NCBI GenBank assembly: GCA_012295225.1
Contig: WMKK01000011.1
Span: 190,231 to 254,230, forward strand
From: Ostreococcus mediterraneus
Lineage: Eukaryota > Chlorophyta > Mamiellophyceae > Mamiellales > Bathycoccaceae
DNA: 64,000 nt
Direction of reading: 5' to 3'
The notes beneath the pieces were generated by a model, which was given only the letters and a program-made list of their open reading frames with translations, was not told the DNA's origin and did no database searches. Positions 1 to 10,240 of the stretch are shown piece after piece; positions within the stretch are counted from its first letter, which is position 1; each line of letters starts with the position of its first letter. A program made the position numbers and the translations under genes.

Positions 1-75
1 GACATTGACGTCATGACGGCTGCTGAGCAGTTTCGTCCTATGCTTTCTCCGCTCAAGTCTGTCCGAAGTGGGTAA
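1..75 (+). CDS. 3' end of an unidentified gene (partial)
   Basis: The frame beginning at base 1 is open for 24 codons and ends with TAA at 73-75. The visible C-terminus starts DIDVMTAAEQFRPML and finishes in a short basic tail (KSVRSG). Its ordinary residue mix, together with the absence of another gene start before 347, suggests the end of a gene entering from the left. I cannot assign a family from 24 residues. It is followed by about 270 bp without a recognisable gene, up to the OEP61-like gene on the same strand. Confidence 0.4.
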   Translation, partial: DIDVMTAAEQFRPMLSPLKSVRSG

Positions 76-346
76 ACGCAACGTCCCGGCGCTCGAAACC
101 ACGAAGAGCGCATCGAATACGCGCGCACGCGCGCGCTGTACAAAAGCACCTCGCGACATTCGATGCGTTACATCTAGTATGTATATAATCATGTACTTTA
201 ATTCACGCACGTTTTTGTTCTTGTCTACGTTTTTGTTCTTGTCTCGCGACGACGTGTTTCACGGGCGTTTCGTTCGCCCGAGTGGGCGTGTGTAAATTTT
301 CCCTACCACACACGCTCACACGCGCTTCGCCTCGCACCCGCGCACG

Positions 347-1953
347 ATGATGGGTATGGATCCCTCCATGTTCACGCCAGAAATGATCGTACGTGCGCGC
401 ATCCGAGGCGATCCCATCGCGCCCGCGCGCGTATCGCGCGTACGTCGCGAAAAAGATGTTGATTTCTCGAGATCGAGGACGCATTCGCTGACGAGAATTC
501 TTTCGCACGCACAGGCGCAAGCGCAGCAGATGATGGCAAACATGACCCCGGAACAGATGGTACGCGTCTTTATCTTTACCTCATACGCGCATCCGCTGAC
601 GCACGTGTACAGGAACAAGTGCAACGCATGGCAGGACAGATGGGTGGCGGGATGATGCCGCCGGGCGCCGCGGAGCAAATGAAAAATATGAGCGCCGAGG
701 ACATGAAACGCGCGGCAGAAGAGATGAAGAATTTATCTCCCGAACAACTCAAAGCACAATATGAGCAGGCGCAATCGCACGCCAAGGCGACGGCGAATTA
801 CAAGTATAGCGCGAGTGAGCAATTGAAAAAGGATGGTAACGCGTTGGTGGGCGCGCAAAAGTACACGGACGCGATTGAAAAGTACATGCGCGTGAAGAAT
901 AATTTGGCCGAGGATGATTCGAGAGATGCGAAGACATTACGCGTGTCGTGTATGTTGAATATGGCGTTATGCTTCAACAAGACGAAGAGACACAATAGTG
1001 CGATTAGTGAATGCTCGGAGGTGTTGACGCTCGAGCCGAGAAGTTTAAAGGCGTACTTTAGACGCGGACAGGCGTACGTCGCCAAGGGTGAGCTGGAAAG
1101 TGGAGTGAAGGATTTGAAGCGCGCGGCAAAGTTGAGTCCGAGTGATGAAATCGTCGCCGGTGAACTCAAGGCGGCGATTGAGGACATGGAATCTAAGGGT
1201 TTGCCGGTTCCCGAGTGTCCAGAATACGACCACGCCGAAGCGCCCGCCGTGGCGAGTAGTAGCGGCGGCTTCCCTGGCATGCCCGGCATGCCCGGTATGA
1301 CGCCCGACATTCAGGCCAAGATGGCTGAAATGATGAGTGACCCGAACGCTATGGAGCAAATGTCCAATATGATGTCCAACTTGAGCGAAGACCAAGTCGC
1401 AGAAATGGCAAAGATGAATCCGATGATGGCGGGCATGGATCCCGAAATGATCAAACGCGCGTCTGGAATGATGAAGAATATGAACCCAAAGTCCATGGAA
1501 ACCATGATGAAGATGGCTCAAAGCTTTACCGGCGATGGCGCCTCTGAAGGTGACATGATGGCTAAGATGCAGAAGGAATTAGCCAACCCTGAGATGCGCG
1601 AGGCCATGGTTGAGATGGTGCAAGGCATGGATCCCGAGACGTTGAAGGAGATGACGAAGAGCATGGGCATGGACATGGACGACGCGCAAGCCGAGCAAGC
1701 GGTCAACGCGTTGAAGAATATTTCACCGAAGACGATGGATCGTATGCTCGGTGCGGCATCGATGTTAGGAGGCGTGTACAGCCGATTCAAGCGTCCGATC
1801 GATTTCGCGTTGCGACACAAGCGCTTGACGTTGAGTTTGTTTGTGGTTTGGGTCGCCGTCGGCACTTCGTACGTCATTCGATGGTGGCGGCGCCGTCGCG
1901 GTGTTGAGGAGGTTACGATCGACGAAGCTCCGAATGACACGGCGACGTTCTAG
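347..1953 (+). CDS. OEP61: OEP61/TPR7-like TPR co-chaperone receptor, tail-anchored
   Basis: Three exons at 347-388, 515-559 and 613-1953 encode about 475 residues. Both introns (126 and 53 nt) have GT-AG ends and a CTGAC branch-like motif. The start MMGMDPSMF followed by methionine-rich 'Mxx(M)TPE' segments matches the N-terminus of plant OEP61/TPR7. A three-repeat TPR domain follows, beginning near the residues SEQLKKDGNAL, with carboxylate-clamp-like basic residues. Then come M-rich repeats, and a single C-terminal membrane span (LSLFVVWVAVGTSYVI) with an arginine cluster typical of tail anchors. In plants this family binds Hsp70 on preproteins at the chloroplast outer envelope or ER. The function here is inferred from domain order and local similarity; localisation is untested. 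Confidence 0.8.
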
Positions 1954-2019
1954 ATGCGCACGCGAGAGTGTGAATCAACAATTGTCATCCTATAAATTAC
2001 ATCCGTGTGTCTCTTTGAT

Positions 2020-4908
2020 TTAACTCGTGTGAATAATGAACCCTCTCGCCGCGTCGTAAGAAAAGTGTGAGCTTCTAAAAGCTGCACTTCTGTAGAATGG
2101 AACGAGATCCGTGATGCCGTACTCTCTGGCTTTGTGTTCGAGAAGCGTACATCTCACCGCAGTCGTCTGTCCAACGCTGTCCATTTGACTCGACGGGCGC
2201 GCGCCCACGCTTTCCCAGTGCATGGTTTCGCGCAACAACCCACGGAGAATTTCCAAAAGCAAAGCGTCGTAGTCGCGATGGAAGTGCGTGTATCGCGCAA
2301 ACTTCTTTTGCAGCGTCTTTTGCACGGATTGCTTTTGAGTACCAATGAATGATTGCAGCATGCAGCCAATGGCAGCATCGATATCCTCGACGCTCACCTG
2401 TTGGCTCAAGCGCATGCATGCGCGCGCCTCGCTCATGCGCACAATCGACTCGATGTGACGAACAGCCACGGGCATACCCTCTCGCGTCACGGACTCCTTC
2501 CGGAGTTCAGCGTACACGCGTTGGATTTTTGGCAAGTCGGCCACGTTGAGCTTTGGGCGGATCTCCCGCTTTGAGAACGAAATGTATTTGCGCAACAATT
2601 CCTGCGGAATCGACTCAACGTCATCCTCCATGGCCTCTTGTGCCATGGCAACCGTAGCGTCATCGGTTCTGTCTTCTTCGGAAAACGTCGGATGGCTGCT
2701 AACATGAGACTGTACCACAAACTTTGCCAAGCGCTCGTCCAAAACGGGATCGATGACGTCACGGACGACGCACAAAATGTCGAAACGCGAAAGAATTGGA
2801 TCTGTCAGCTCTACGTTATCGCTAAACGTTTTCGAAGAATCATATCGACCACCGATAGGGTTCGCCGCTGCAATGACTGAACATCTCGCTTGTAGCGACG
2901 TGACAATACCAGCCTTTGAGATGGAGATACTTTGTTGTTCCATCGCTTCGTGAATCGACACTCTGTCTTGCTCGTTCATCTTGTCAAACTCATCAATCAA
3001 GCACACCCCGCGATCGGCGAGCACCAACGCTCCACCTTCTAAAACATACTCCCCTGTTACGGGATCTTTGTGCACCGCGGCTGTTAAACCAACTGCGGAT
3101 GCCCCTTTACCCGTGGTATATACAGCGCGACCCGCAGTATTTTGAGTGTACTTTAAAAATTGTGACTTGGCAACGCCCGGATCACCAAGAAGGAGCATGT
3201 TGATATCCCCACGCAAGCGTGTCTTGCCCTTGACAAATTTCTCTTGACCGCCGAAGAGCGCGAGCGCTATGCCGAGTTTGATGTCCTCGTGCCCATGAAT
3301 CGACGGCGCTATAGACTTGATGATTCTCTTCACGATTTTTGGGTCGCGGCTGAGCTTTCTAATATCATCTCTATCTTCATCCGTGAGATTGTCCGACGAG
3401 TATAAATCAGTCGTACGCTTAATATAGTTGGCCTCAATGTACGTCGTGAACACTGGAAACCCTTGTGTGCGCGTGTTCAAAGATGCCTCAAAGTTGTTTG
3501 TGTAAGTTCCCGTGACTTCGATTTCATCGCCGGGCTTGGCCATGTCAATCAAGTCATTCAACACGATAATTTCTTTGCTACGTGGAATGCGCCCAGCAGG
3601 GACGCTACCGGGCGATTCTTGAAGCGTCAACTTTTGGTAGTTACGATACACCGTCTTTGCAGAGTTGATTTGCCACCTACCTTTTTGTTGACACTCGGGA
3701 CACGCGTTTGGCCGTTCCTCATGAGAACTTTGATTCTGATAAATCGGGCCAATATTAAACGAGCACACCATGCACGTGTACGTGACATTCTTCAACTGCG
3801 GAAACACGCTAGTTCGGCGGGTGACTACGCCTTTCACTTTGATTAAAGCGTTCAAGTGCGCTTGACGGATGTCGCGTATTTGGTCCTCGACTGGCAAGTC
3901 CGTCACGCGAACGAACACATCCTGGTGAATATCACCATAAGAAGGGTACAGCTTCAGCACCTCTGTCAACGCTACTTCATCAAACAAGTCAAGCATGACC
4001 GCCGGCGAATCGGCGATCCACGTCGCGATCAAAGGCTCACTCTTCGCCAAATCGTTGTAACACACCTCCAAGCTCTGGCGGTTATTGTTACACATGTCGC
4101 GGATGCGCTTGTGATACAGCGGCCGGCCGGTGGCATCTTTGTGACGCCGCAAAAAACGACCGAGTCGCTTTTTAATCTCAGTCTTCGTGCGATCTTTCGT
4201 GATCCACTCGCTCAACGCGCAATCAAAGCTCTCGATATTAATCTCAAATTCTTCGTCGTCCTCCTCCATTTCCCCATCCGCCGCGCGATCCGCCGCACGT
4301 CTACGACGCGCTTGGCGCAACCACTCATCTTCACCGTCTTCAAGAGCCCTCGGTCGAACGCGCCCTTGACGTCGACCGCCTCGATCTTCGTAATCATCCC
4401 GTTCGCGCATCTCCTCTTCGGCTTTCAAACGCGCCTCGAGCTCCGCCTCTGGGTCGTAGTCTTCTTCATCCTCCGCCAACCCCGCAGTTTCGTATTGATC
4501 CAAGTGCGGCATCACTTGATAATCCCTACGCATCATTTCACGCGACCGTCACGGGAGCACATCGTCAGTCACCACGCACCGCGCGAACGCGCGTCTCGAA
4601 CGCGTTCAAACTCGACCCGCGACCATCCGCGCTTCTTCACCCATGCACCAACACACACAACGCTCGACGAACACCACGCACCGTTCCATATCATTCATTA
4701 AATCCTCCCCATCGCTCTCATCTTCGCTCCCGAGCGCGCTATCGTCGTCCCCATCGCTCCCATCGCTCGCGAACTCATCGTGTTGATCCACATGCGGTCG
4801 AAGCGCGCCCTCTAACGTATGCTCGCGCGCGACCGCGCCGCCGTCCATCCCATCATCGTCGTAGAACGTATTCCGCGCGTCATCGAACTCATCATCCGCC
4901 GCGGACAT
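2020..4908 (-). CDS. MCM2: DNA replication licensing factor MCM2
   Basis: Two exons (4908-4682 and 4525-2020) join in frame as MER|DYQV to give about 910 residues. The 156-nt intron has a GTGCGT donor and a CTGAC motif. It encodes subunit 2 of the MCM2-7 replicative helicase. The acidic N-terminus (residues 1-110) is typical of the MCM2 tail. A CxxC...CxxC zinc finger sits at Cys327/330/351/354, Walker A (GDPGVAKS) at about 523-530, Walker B (CLIDEFDK) at about 584-591, and the arginine finger (SRFD) at about 655-658. Length and motif order fit an intact protein. The gene faces the 5,210 gene across about 300 bp. The primase subunit PRI2 lies 2 kb beyond that, so two S-phase genes are close together. 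A TTTTTAAAATTT element lies about 65 bp upstream of the ATG. Confidence 0.96.
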
Positions 4909-5209
4909 CGCGCGTTCGCGCGTCGCACAGTACGGAGCCGGCGCGATCGATGGCAACTGTCGCTGCACCTTTTTAAAATTTCTCTCTCGCATTCACTGCT
5001 GTCGGTGCTTTCCGCGCCGAACCGCCGCAGTTGGCGACGCTCGGACGCGCAGCGACGCTCGGACGCGCGCCTCGACGCACGCGCGCGCGCATCTGCGCAT
5101 CACCTTCGCGCGAACGCGTCGGACACGCGCGCACGCGGCGTGAGCTCGCGAGAGATCTGTCGGGGGTACAACACAGTCACGCGAGCTTTGCGAGGTGTTT
5201 CCGCACGGT
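4909..5209. promoter_or_regulatory. Divergent intergenic region, MCM2 / tail-anchored unknown
   Basis: A 301-bp interval between opposed start codons. It holds an AT-rich TTTTTAAAATTT element at about 4971-4983, a plausible core element for MCM2. An 18-bp direct repeat (unit GCGACGCTCGGACGCGCA) occurs about twice from 5034. A near-match to an E2F site is present (TTTCCGCGCC) but carries one extra C, so I do not call it. No gene is seen. Confidence 0.35.
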
Positions 5210-5911
5210 ATGGAGAGCAAGCGCGTGGTGTTCGTGTCGCTGAAGCATACGGATAGTGAGGATGCGTCGTCATCGACGTCATCGCGCGCGGCGCGACGAA
5301 AACGTGCGTTAGGTGTGGATGAACGGGCGACGTGGGATGAGTTTACGTCGGCGGTGTGCGCGCGGTTGCAAATCGCCGGCGCTCGGGCGATTTATCACGC
5401 GAGCACGGGCGAGCGCGTGACTCGAGTATCAGATGTACAGGATATTGAGGATTTAATCGTAGAAGAAGATATGACGGCGAGGATGATACCGGATGGGTTG
5501 AGCACGCCCGGGGCGTCGCCGATGCGGATGCCGAGCGGCCGAAACGCTCGAACGCCGGCGGCGGGAACTTCAAGACAAAGCGACGGTGATGACGACGATG
5601 ACGACGTGGGTGATGGAAAATATAAATCTAGGCGAGGTCCGATGTCGTTTATTTCATCGCTCGTACCGAATTTTGGTGGGGCGGTGACGGAAGGCGTGAC
5701 GCGCGCGCTGGATGGAGCGCTGGACGCCGCCGAACGCGGAGGAGGAGACGACGCCGACGCTAAAACGAAACGCGGGAGTTATTTCGCCAGGCGCGCGACT
5801 AGAAAGGGCAAGAAGAAGCGGCTGAGTAGGCGCGGGATGTTTTTCTTGCTCGTAATCTTCGTAGCTTTGGTTTGGTTTTTCTTTTTCAGGACGCCAGACG
5901 TTTCGTTTTAA
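5210..5911 (+). CDS. Unknown tail-anchored protein with a DCX/ubiquitin-like N-terminal fold
   Basis: About 233 residues starting MESKRVVFVSL. An in-frame ATG five codons upstream (5195) is also possible. Residues 1-90 have the look of a beta-grasp domain of the doublecortin type: WDEFTSAVCARL, then IYHASTGERVTRVSDVQD, then an acidic strand. This is a weak pattern match. The middle is acidic and disordered (DDDDDDVGDG). The C-terminus has a KKKR-rich patch followed by a single hydrophobic span (GMFFLLVIFVALVWFFFF) and a short tail, the architecture of a tail-anchored ER or mitochondrial outer-membrane protein. I do not recognise a named family. Confidence 0.6.
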   Translation: MESKRVVFVSLKHTDSEDASSSTSSRAARRKRALGVDERATWDEFTSAVCARLQIAGARAIYHASTGERVTRVSDVQDIEDLIVEEDMTARMIPDGLSTPGASPMRMPSGRNARTPAAGTSRQSDGDDDDDDVGDGKYKSRRGPMSFISSLVPNFGGAVTEGVTRALDGALDAAERGGGDDADAKTKRGSYFARRATRKGKKKRLSRRGMFFLLVIFVALVWFFFFRTPDVSF

Positions 5912-5973
5912 GACAAAACAGTCACGCGCTGCATTCAAACTTCATTCACCAACGCGCTCGTAGTGGTGGCGCG

Positions 5974-6948
5974 ATGTCGATAGTTCAGCCGAGCGCGTGC
6001 GACGCGTTGCGCATGTCTCGCGCGCGCCTCGCGTCAACGTCAACGTCACCGCGCGCGTCTCGTCATCCGCGCTCCGTGCGAACGCCTCGAGCCGTCGCCA
6101 AGCCCACAGCAGACGCGACGTTTGACGACGACCCAGCGGCGTGGGAGCGCTTCTACCTCACCCACAGCCGCGACCGTAAAAAGGGCCACGAAGTTTCTGC
6201 GTTCAAGGACCGTCATTACTTGCGCCGCGAGTTTTCCGAGCTCGTAGACGACGATGCCAGACGCGACCCGGCGGCGTTTCGAGCGGCACTGGACCCAGCC
6301 ACCTTACCTGACGTCGACGACGCACTCGTGATCGATGTCGTCGAGTTCGGATGCGGCGTAGGAAACTCTGCGTATCCGATGATGCGCGCAAACTTGAACA
6401 TGCGCGTGATTGCGGTGGATTGTTCGCCGACGGCTATCGAAGCCGTAAAGCGCAACCCAGAGTACGACGAGAGACGCGTGCGCGCGGAAGTCGTCGATGC
6501 ATCCAAGCCAGGCTCGCTCGAGGGCGTGTGCGGCGATGCGAGCGTCGACGGCGTTACGGCGGTGTTTTTTCTGTCGGCGTTGTCGAAGACGGGATTGCGA
6601 AACGCGGCAAAGGAGATTCGTCGGATATTGAAGCCGACGGGCGCGTTGTTATTTAGAGACTACGCTCGAGGAGACGTAAAGCACGAAGGAGATGTGAAAA
6701 ACGCAAAAGGCGACGCCGTACGGTTTGAACCTGGTGAGAAGATAAACGAACAAGCGTATAGACGCGCGGATGGGACGCTGGCGGTGTTTTTTGATTCGAA
6801 AGAGCTCGAGGAAGAATTCGCGAGCGTCGGGTTGCTCGGGACGTGCGAAGTCGTGACGCACACGGTGACGAATCGAAAATTGGGTGTCACCATGGAGAGG
6901 CGGTTCGTCCAGGGACGTTTCGTGCCAGGCGATGCGCGTGTGGTGTAA
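5974..6948 (+). CDS. METTL2/6-type tRNA N3-methylcytidine methyltransferase
   Basis: About 324 residues. The first 50 are rich in Arg, Ser and Thr and resemble an organellar transit peptide. The signature WERFYLTHS...FKDRHYLRREF (about residues 55-85) is the N-terminal hallmark of METTL2/6/8 and yeast ABP140 C-terminal domains. These SAM enzymes make 3-methylcytidine at position 32 of tRNA-Thr and tRNA-Ser. Motif I appears as VVEFGCGVGNSAYP. A central VDGVTAVFFLSAL matches the family's motif IV region, and LKPTGALLFRDYARGD matches the conserved post-IV strand. The start at 5974 was chosen because upstream codons run into the preceding gene's 3' end. Substrate is inferred from family; plastid or mitochondrial targeting is only suggested. 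Confidence 0.82.
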   Translation: MSIVQPSACDALRMSRARLASTSTSPRASRHPRSVRTPRAVAKPTADATFDDDPAAWERFYLTHSRDRKKGHEVSAFKDRHYLRREFSELVDDDARRDPAAFRAALDPATLPDVDDALVIDVVEFGCGVGNSAYPMMRANLNMRVIAVDCSPTAIEAVKRNPEYDERRVRAEVVDASKPGSLEGVCGDASVDGVTAVFFLSALSKTGLRNAAKEIRRILKPTGALLFRDYARGDVKHEGDVKNAKGDAVRFEPGEKINEQAYRRADGTLAVFFDSKELEEEFASVGLLGTCEVVTHTVTNRKLGVTMERRFVQGRFVPGDARVV

Positions 6949-7036
6949 CATAGATAGTGAATCTTAGGAGTAGGCGCGCCATTTGTCAATTGATACAGCG
7001 TATGATTGTTAAATTCCAGGCGATGTTATCACATCG

Positions 7037-8614
7037 CTACGTCGAGGCGGCGACTGGAGTCGGCGCGCCTTGAGTGCCAGACTCGGCCTCTATCTTGCGA
7101 GGATTTCTAATTCTGCGGCTTTCGAGGTAATATTGGTGCGGTGTGTGCACGCCAGCGTCGATTTCTTTGTCGCCGTGCAACGCCGCAAACGTCATTCCGC
7201 ACGCAATTTGATAGTGCATATTCTTCGCCTTGGTCACAATCGCACTCGCCTTGACCTGACTGATGTTCATCCTGCGCAACATATCATTCAATCGCTCTAC
7301 GCCTTCTGCATTATCTTTGTTAGCGGTGAGGGTCTTGAACGGACAACCGTGGTCATCCTTCACGCCTGGGTCGCTCGCGATGCACTGTCTGCACGAATGC
7401 GGCGTGTAATTGACGCGCTTGCCCTCCTTACCATACGAGTGTCTGATACCGTACGCGTATTCCTTCTCGAACTTCTCCGCCGAACAGTCGGGAGATTTCG
7501 TAAACTCCGTCTTCCAAAGCACCATAGCGTCGCCTAATTGCATGCCGCTGCCCTTCAAATACAACTGAAGCGCACGACGACCGGCGTGCGTCAAGTGGTG
7601 CTTCGTTTTGAACGCCTTGTAGAGCTGGCGCATGCACAACGGGAAAGATTCCGTCGTAGCTTCCATGGCTGGTATCGTCAGCACATCGCTCTCACTGCCG
7701 TCGAACGCGTACGCCTTACCTTCGTAACGTTTGTGCAAAGATTTGAGCAAAGGCGTCAATCGATTCGCCTCGGCGTCCTCAAACTTTTTAAACATCAGAA
7801 TCGCATTCGCCACGCCTTCGCTCATCACCGTACGAAAACGGTTCAACACGAGCGCGTCCATAGACTCCATAGACTCGCGCCGCACCCATGCAACGCCATC
7901 AAGCATGAACGTGCGTCGAGCCTTGACGAGCGACGTGACTTCTTCAAAATCAACCTTGTACCACCCCTTCGCATCGTTTGCGTAATCGGAACAAATGCGC
8001 GACCACTCAAGACCATTAATCAACTTCTCACTCGTCCCATTCTTTTTCTCGCTTATCAGTTTTCTAAACTCAAAATCGCTCTCCAAAATATCCCTAAGTT
8101 CAGCCGCGTGCGCCGCGCACTCCTTGGACGACACCGTCGAATACGTCGGAAAGTCGTTATCCTTCATAAACTCAATCTTCGCATTCATATCGAGTTGCTT
8201 AAACCTATACTTGAACAACTCCAACTCATTGTCAACAAACCATTTCTTTTGATCGGCGCTCCTACAGCTCGCCAATCGCAATAAAAAATGCGACGTCGCG
8301 TCTCGCGTCGTCCCGCTCGCGCTAAACGTCAGCCCATCCGCCCGTCGCAACTGACACTCCTCCTCTTCTTTCCGTATCACCGCGTGTAACTCCTCATCGC
8401 GCTTCCCCGCACTGATCCCATCGTCTATCGCGCGAAGCAGTCGTAATCTATCGATCGCGCACTGCTCCAGGTACTCGATCGTCTGCTCATCCATCGGCCA
8501 GTCCTGGTACATGTCCAACCGCTGCGCGTTACCTTTAGATCGCCCATTCGTGCCCTTCGCACGCGCCTGACGTCGCTTATCCCCAACTGTTTGCAGCACA
8601 CCGAATGAAGACAT
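7037..8614 (-). CDS. PRI2: DNA primase large subunit
   Basis: About 525 residues. This is the regulatory iron-sulfur subunit of the DNA polymerase alpha-primase complex, which starts RNA-DNA primers in S phase. The C-terminal Fe-S domain is clear. The four cluster cysteines are Cys327 (in FPLCMRQLY), Cys408 (in YTPHSC), Cys424 (GCPFK) and Cys472 (HYQIAC). Also conserved are LTHAGRRALQLYLKG and IRHSYGKEGKR, which contact the 4Fe-4S cluster and template, and a final HTPHQYYLESRR. Length is as expected for eukaryotic PriL. It is encoded without introns and is divergent from the coiled-coil gene at 8,925. Confidence 0.95.
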   Translation of the reverse strand: MSSFGVLQTVGDKRRQARAKGTNGRSKGNAQRLDMYQDWPMDEQTIEYLEQCAIDRLRLLRAIDDGISAGKRDEELHAVIRKEEEECQLRRADGLTFSASGTTRDATSHFLLRLASCRSADQKKWFVDNELELFKYRFKQLDMNAKIEFMKDNDFPTYSTVSSKECAAHAAELRDILESDFEFRKLISEKKNGTSEKLINGLEWSRICSDYANDAKGWYKVDFEEVTSLVKARRTFMLDGVAWVRRESMESMDALVLNRFRTVMSEGVANAILMFKKFEDAEANRLTPLLKSLHKRYEGKAYAFDGSESDVLTIPAMEATTESFPLCMRQLYKAFKTKHHLTHAGRRALQLYLKGSGMQLGDAMVLWKTEFTKSPDCSAEKFEKEYAYGIRHSYGKEGKRVNYTPHSCRQCIASDPGVKDDHGCPFKTLTANKDNAEGVERLNDMLRRMNISQVKASAIVTKAKNMHYQIACGMTFAALHGDKEIDAGVHTPHQYYLESRRIRNPRKIEAESGTQGAPTPVAAST

Positions 8615-8924
8615 ATTAAATGCGCGTCTCTGTCGCCTCCCCGTGCGTCGCTCGCGGTCGCGACGTCGTCGGCGCGGCGATGTGCGGCGCGCGCGACAGC
8701 CCGGGGATTTGAATTTTCAAAACGCGCACCCCTTCCAGTGACCAATCATGAACACGTCGCATATCACTCCTGGTCGTGATTGGTCAATCAGGGCCTGTGC
8801 GCGTTTAGGCGTCGTGGCGCGATCGCGCGAGCGCCGCGACGTCACCGTGGTGTCGCGCGGCGCGCGACGCATCGTTCGCGCGCGGTCGCGATCGTCGTGG
8901 ACAGACGAAGACGTGCGTGGCGTC
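8615..8924. promoter_or_regulatory. Divergent promoter region with inverted CCAAT elements
   Basis: 310 bp between PRI2 and the following forward gene. GACCAATCA at about 8741-8749 and TGATTGGTC at about 8777-8785 form an inverted pair of CCAAT boxes about 27 bp apart. The second is part of TGATTGGTCAAT, which recurs exactly at about 24,908 in front of the CNNM/CorC gene. An ATG inside the first box (8748) is in frame with the downstream gene but lies within this promoter-like element, so I do not use it as the start. Confidence 0.45.
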
Positions 8925-10160
8925 ATGGCGTCGGCGATGGTTGACGAGATTCGCGCGGACGCGCTGGATGGGAAGAATGGCGAATACGATCTCGCTGGGT
9001 TCACGCGCGAGTGGACGGAGGCGCTCGTGCGCGGGGCGTTTGCGGAGGCGATGCGGGCGAAACGTGGGTTTTACGCGCACGCAAAGTTTGTCGTCGGCGG
9101 CGGGAAGAAGACGCGCGCCAAGTACGACGACGAGTTGTTGAAGTATTTAACGTCTGCGTTGCGCGATGTTGGGTTTGAGGATGATCGAGGTGCGAGCGCG
9201 TGTGATGCGTGTCAGGGGACGTATAAGTATCAACACGATACGGATAAGGATTTGAAGTACGTGCACGCGTTTCCGCGCGTGTCGCACGCCGAGGAGGGCG
9301 CGGAGGAGGGCGAGGGCGGGACGATGACGACGAATGCATCGCCCGAGTATCGCGCGTGCACGTGTGATTTAGAAGAGTTTGAACAGCTCGTGCAAATGTA
9401 CACGCCGAGTTTTTCGCAAAAGCGGGCGTTGTTGCGACGGATGAAGATTATGGAGCACGCGTTGCGAGCGCTCGAAGAAAAAGTCATCGCCATGGAGACG
9501 TTGGACGCGCGAGAGCAGGCGATGTACGATTCCATGATTGAAGTCGCGTCAAAGATTGAGTTCCTGCAATCCGCGTTGGATGACATGATCAAAAAAGGTC
9601 GTCTCACCAAGGGTGAGCAGGATGAAATCGTTGAGGACTTGTCTCTCAAGCTCCAGGACATCGACTTGATGGTGAACGAGGCGAACGAAGAGGGCAAGAC
9701 GAAAAAGATTGAAGCGTTGCTCGCAAAGAAGGATCTTGCGCAAAAGAAGATTGATTCGGTGACAGGTAAACCGCCAATTGTGTACACTGTGCCGCACGAG
9801 CGTGAACTCGCGGATTTGAAGAAGGAGCTCAACTCGTTGAAAAAGTTGCAGAGTCAAGCCAAGGGCAAGTTGATGTCGGGCGCTGACGCGGCCAAGTGCG
9901 CAAAGATTCCCGCGCTCGAAGAACGCATCGCGAATTTAGAAGGTTCGGATGATAAGGGCTGGTACGAGGATGAATGCCGCGATTTGCTGTTCCCTCCCAA
10001 GGCAGCTCCCGTAGCCAAGGCAAAGACGGTGAGCGCGTCAGGCGGGAGCAAGAACGCGGGGTGGTTGACCAAGGCAAAGACAGGTGGTGCCCGACCGAGC
10101 GGGGGGAAATCGGGTGCGGGTGCGGTTGGCAACCCGTTTGCCATGCTCGGGGACGAGTAG
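8925..10160 (+). CDS. Unknown coiled-coil protein with a CxxC pair
   Basis: About 411 residues from the ATG at 8925 (GTCATGGCG context). The N-terminal 90 residues contain a helical segment and the phrase KYDDELLKYLTSALRDVGFE. A CDAC pair lies at about residues 92-95, with a CTC pair near residue 145. Residues 150-340 are mostly charged alpha-helix with heptad-like leucines (two long coiled-coil stretches). The last 70 residues are Ala/Gly/Lys-rich and end in NPFAMLGDE. There is no signal peptide or membrane span. I do not recognise a family. The acidic/basic coiled-coil design suggests a scaffold or complex subunit; that is inference. Confidence 0.65.
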   Translation: MASAMVDEIRADALDGKNGEYDLAGFTREWTEALVRGAFAEAMRAKRGFYAHAKFVVGGGKKTRAKYDDELLKYLTSALRDVGFEDDRGASACDACQGTYKYQHDTDKDLKYVHAFPRVSHAEEGAEEGEGGTMTTNASPEYRACTCDLEEFEQLVQMYTPSFSQKRALLRRMKIMEHALRALEEKVIAMETLDAREQAMYDSMIEVASKIEFLQSALDDMIKKGRLTKGEQDEIVEDLSLKLQDIDLMVNEANEEGKTKKIEALLAKKDLAQKKIDSVTGKPPIVYTVPHERELADLKKELNSLKKLQSQAKGKLMSGADAAKCAKIPALEERIANLEGSDDKGWYEDECRDLLFPPKAAPVAKAKTVSASGGSKNAGWLTKAKTGGARPSGGKSGAGAVGNPFAMLGDE

Positions 10161-10240
10161 TTAGTGTAGCAGAACAGCGTGTGATTATTACATTGCGCAT
10201 CGTTCAAACGAACAGACGTGCGCTTTTATTTTACTTGATA

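Noticed and set aside
3856-4701. Forward-strand open frame inside MCM2
   Set aside because: Antisense shadow of the MCM2 coding sequence; no domain.
5018-5030. E2F-like TTTCCGCGCC in the MCM2 spacer
   Set aside because: Has one extra C relative to the consensus TTTSSCGC/TTTSGCGC; not called without conservation data.
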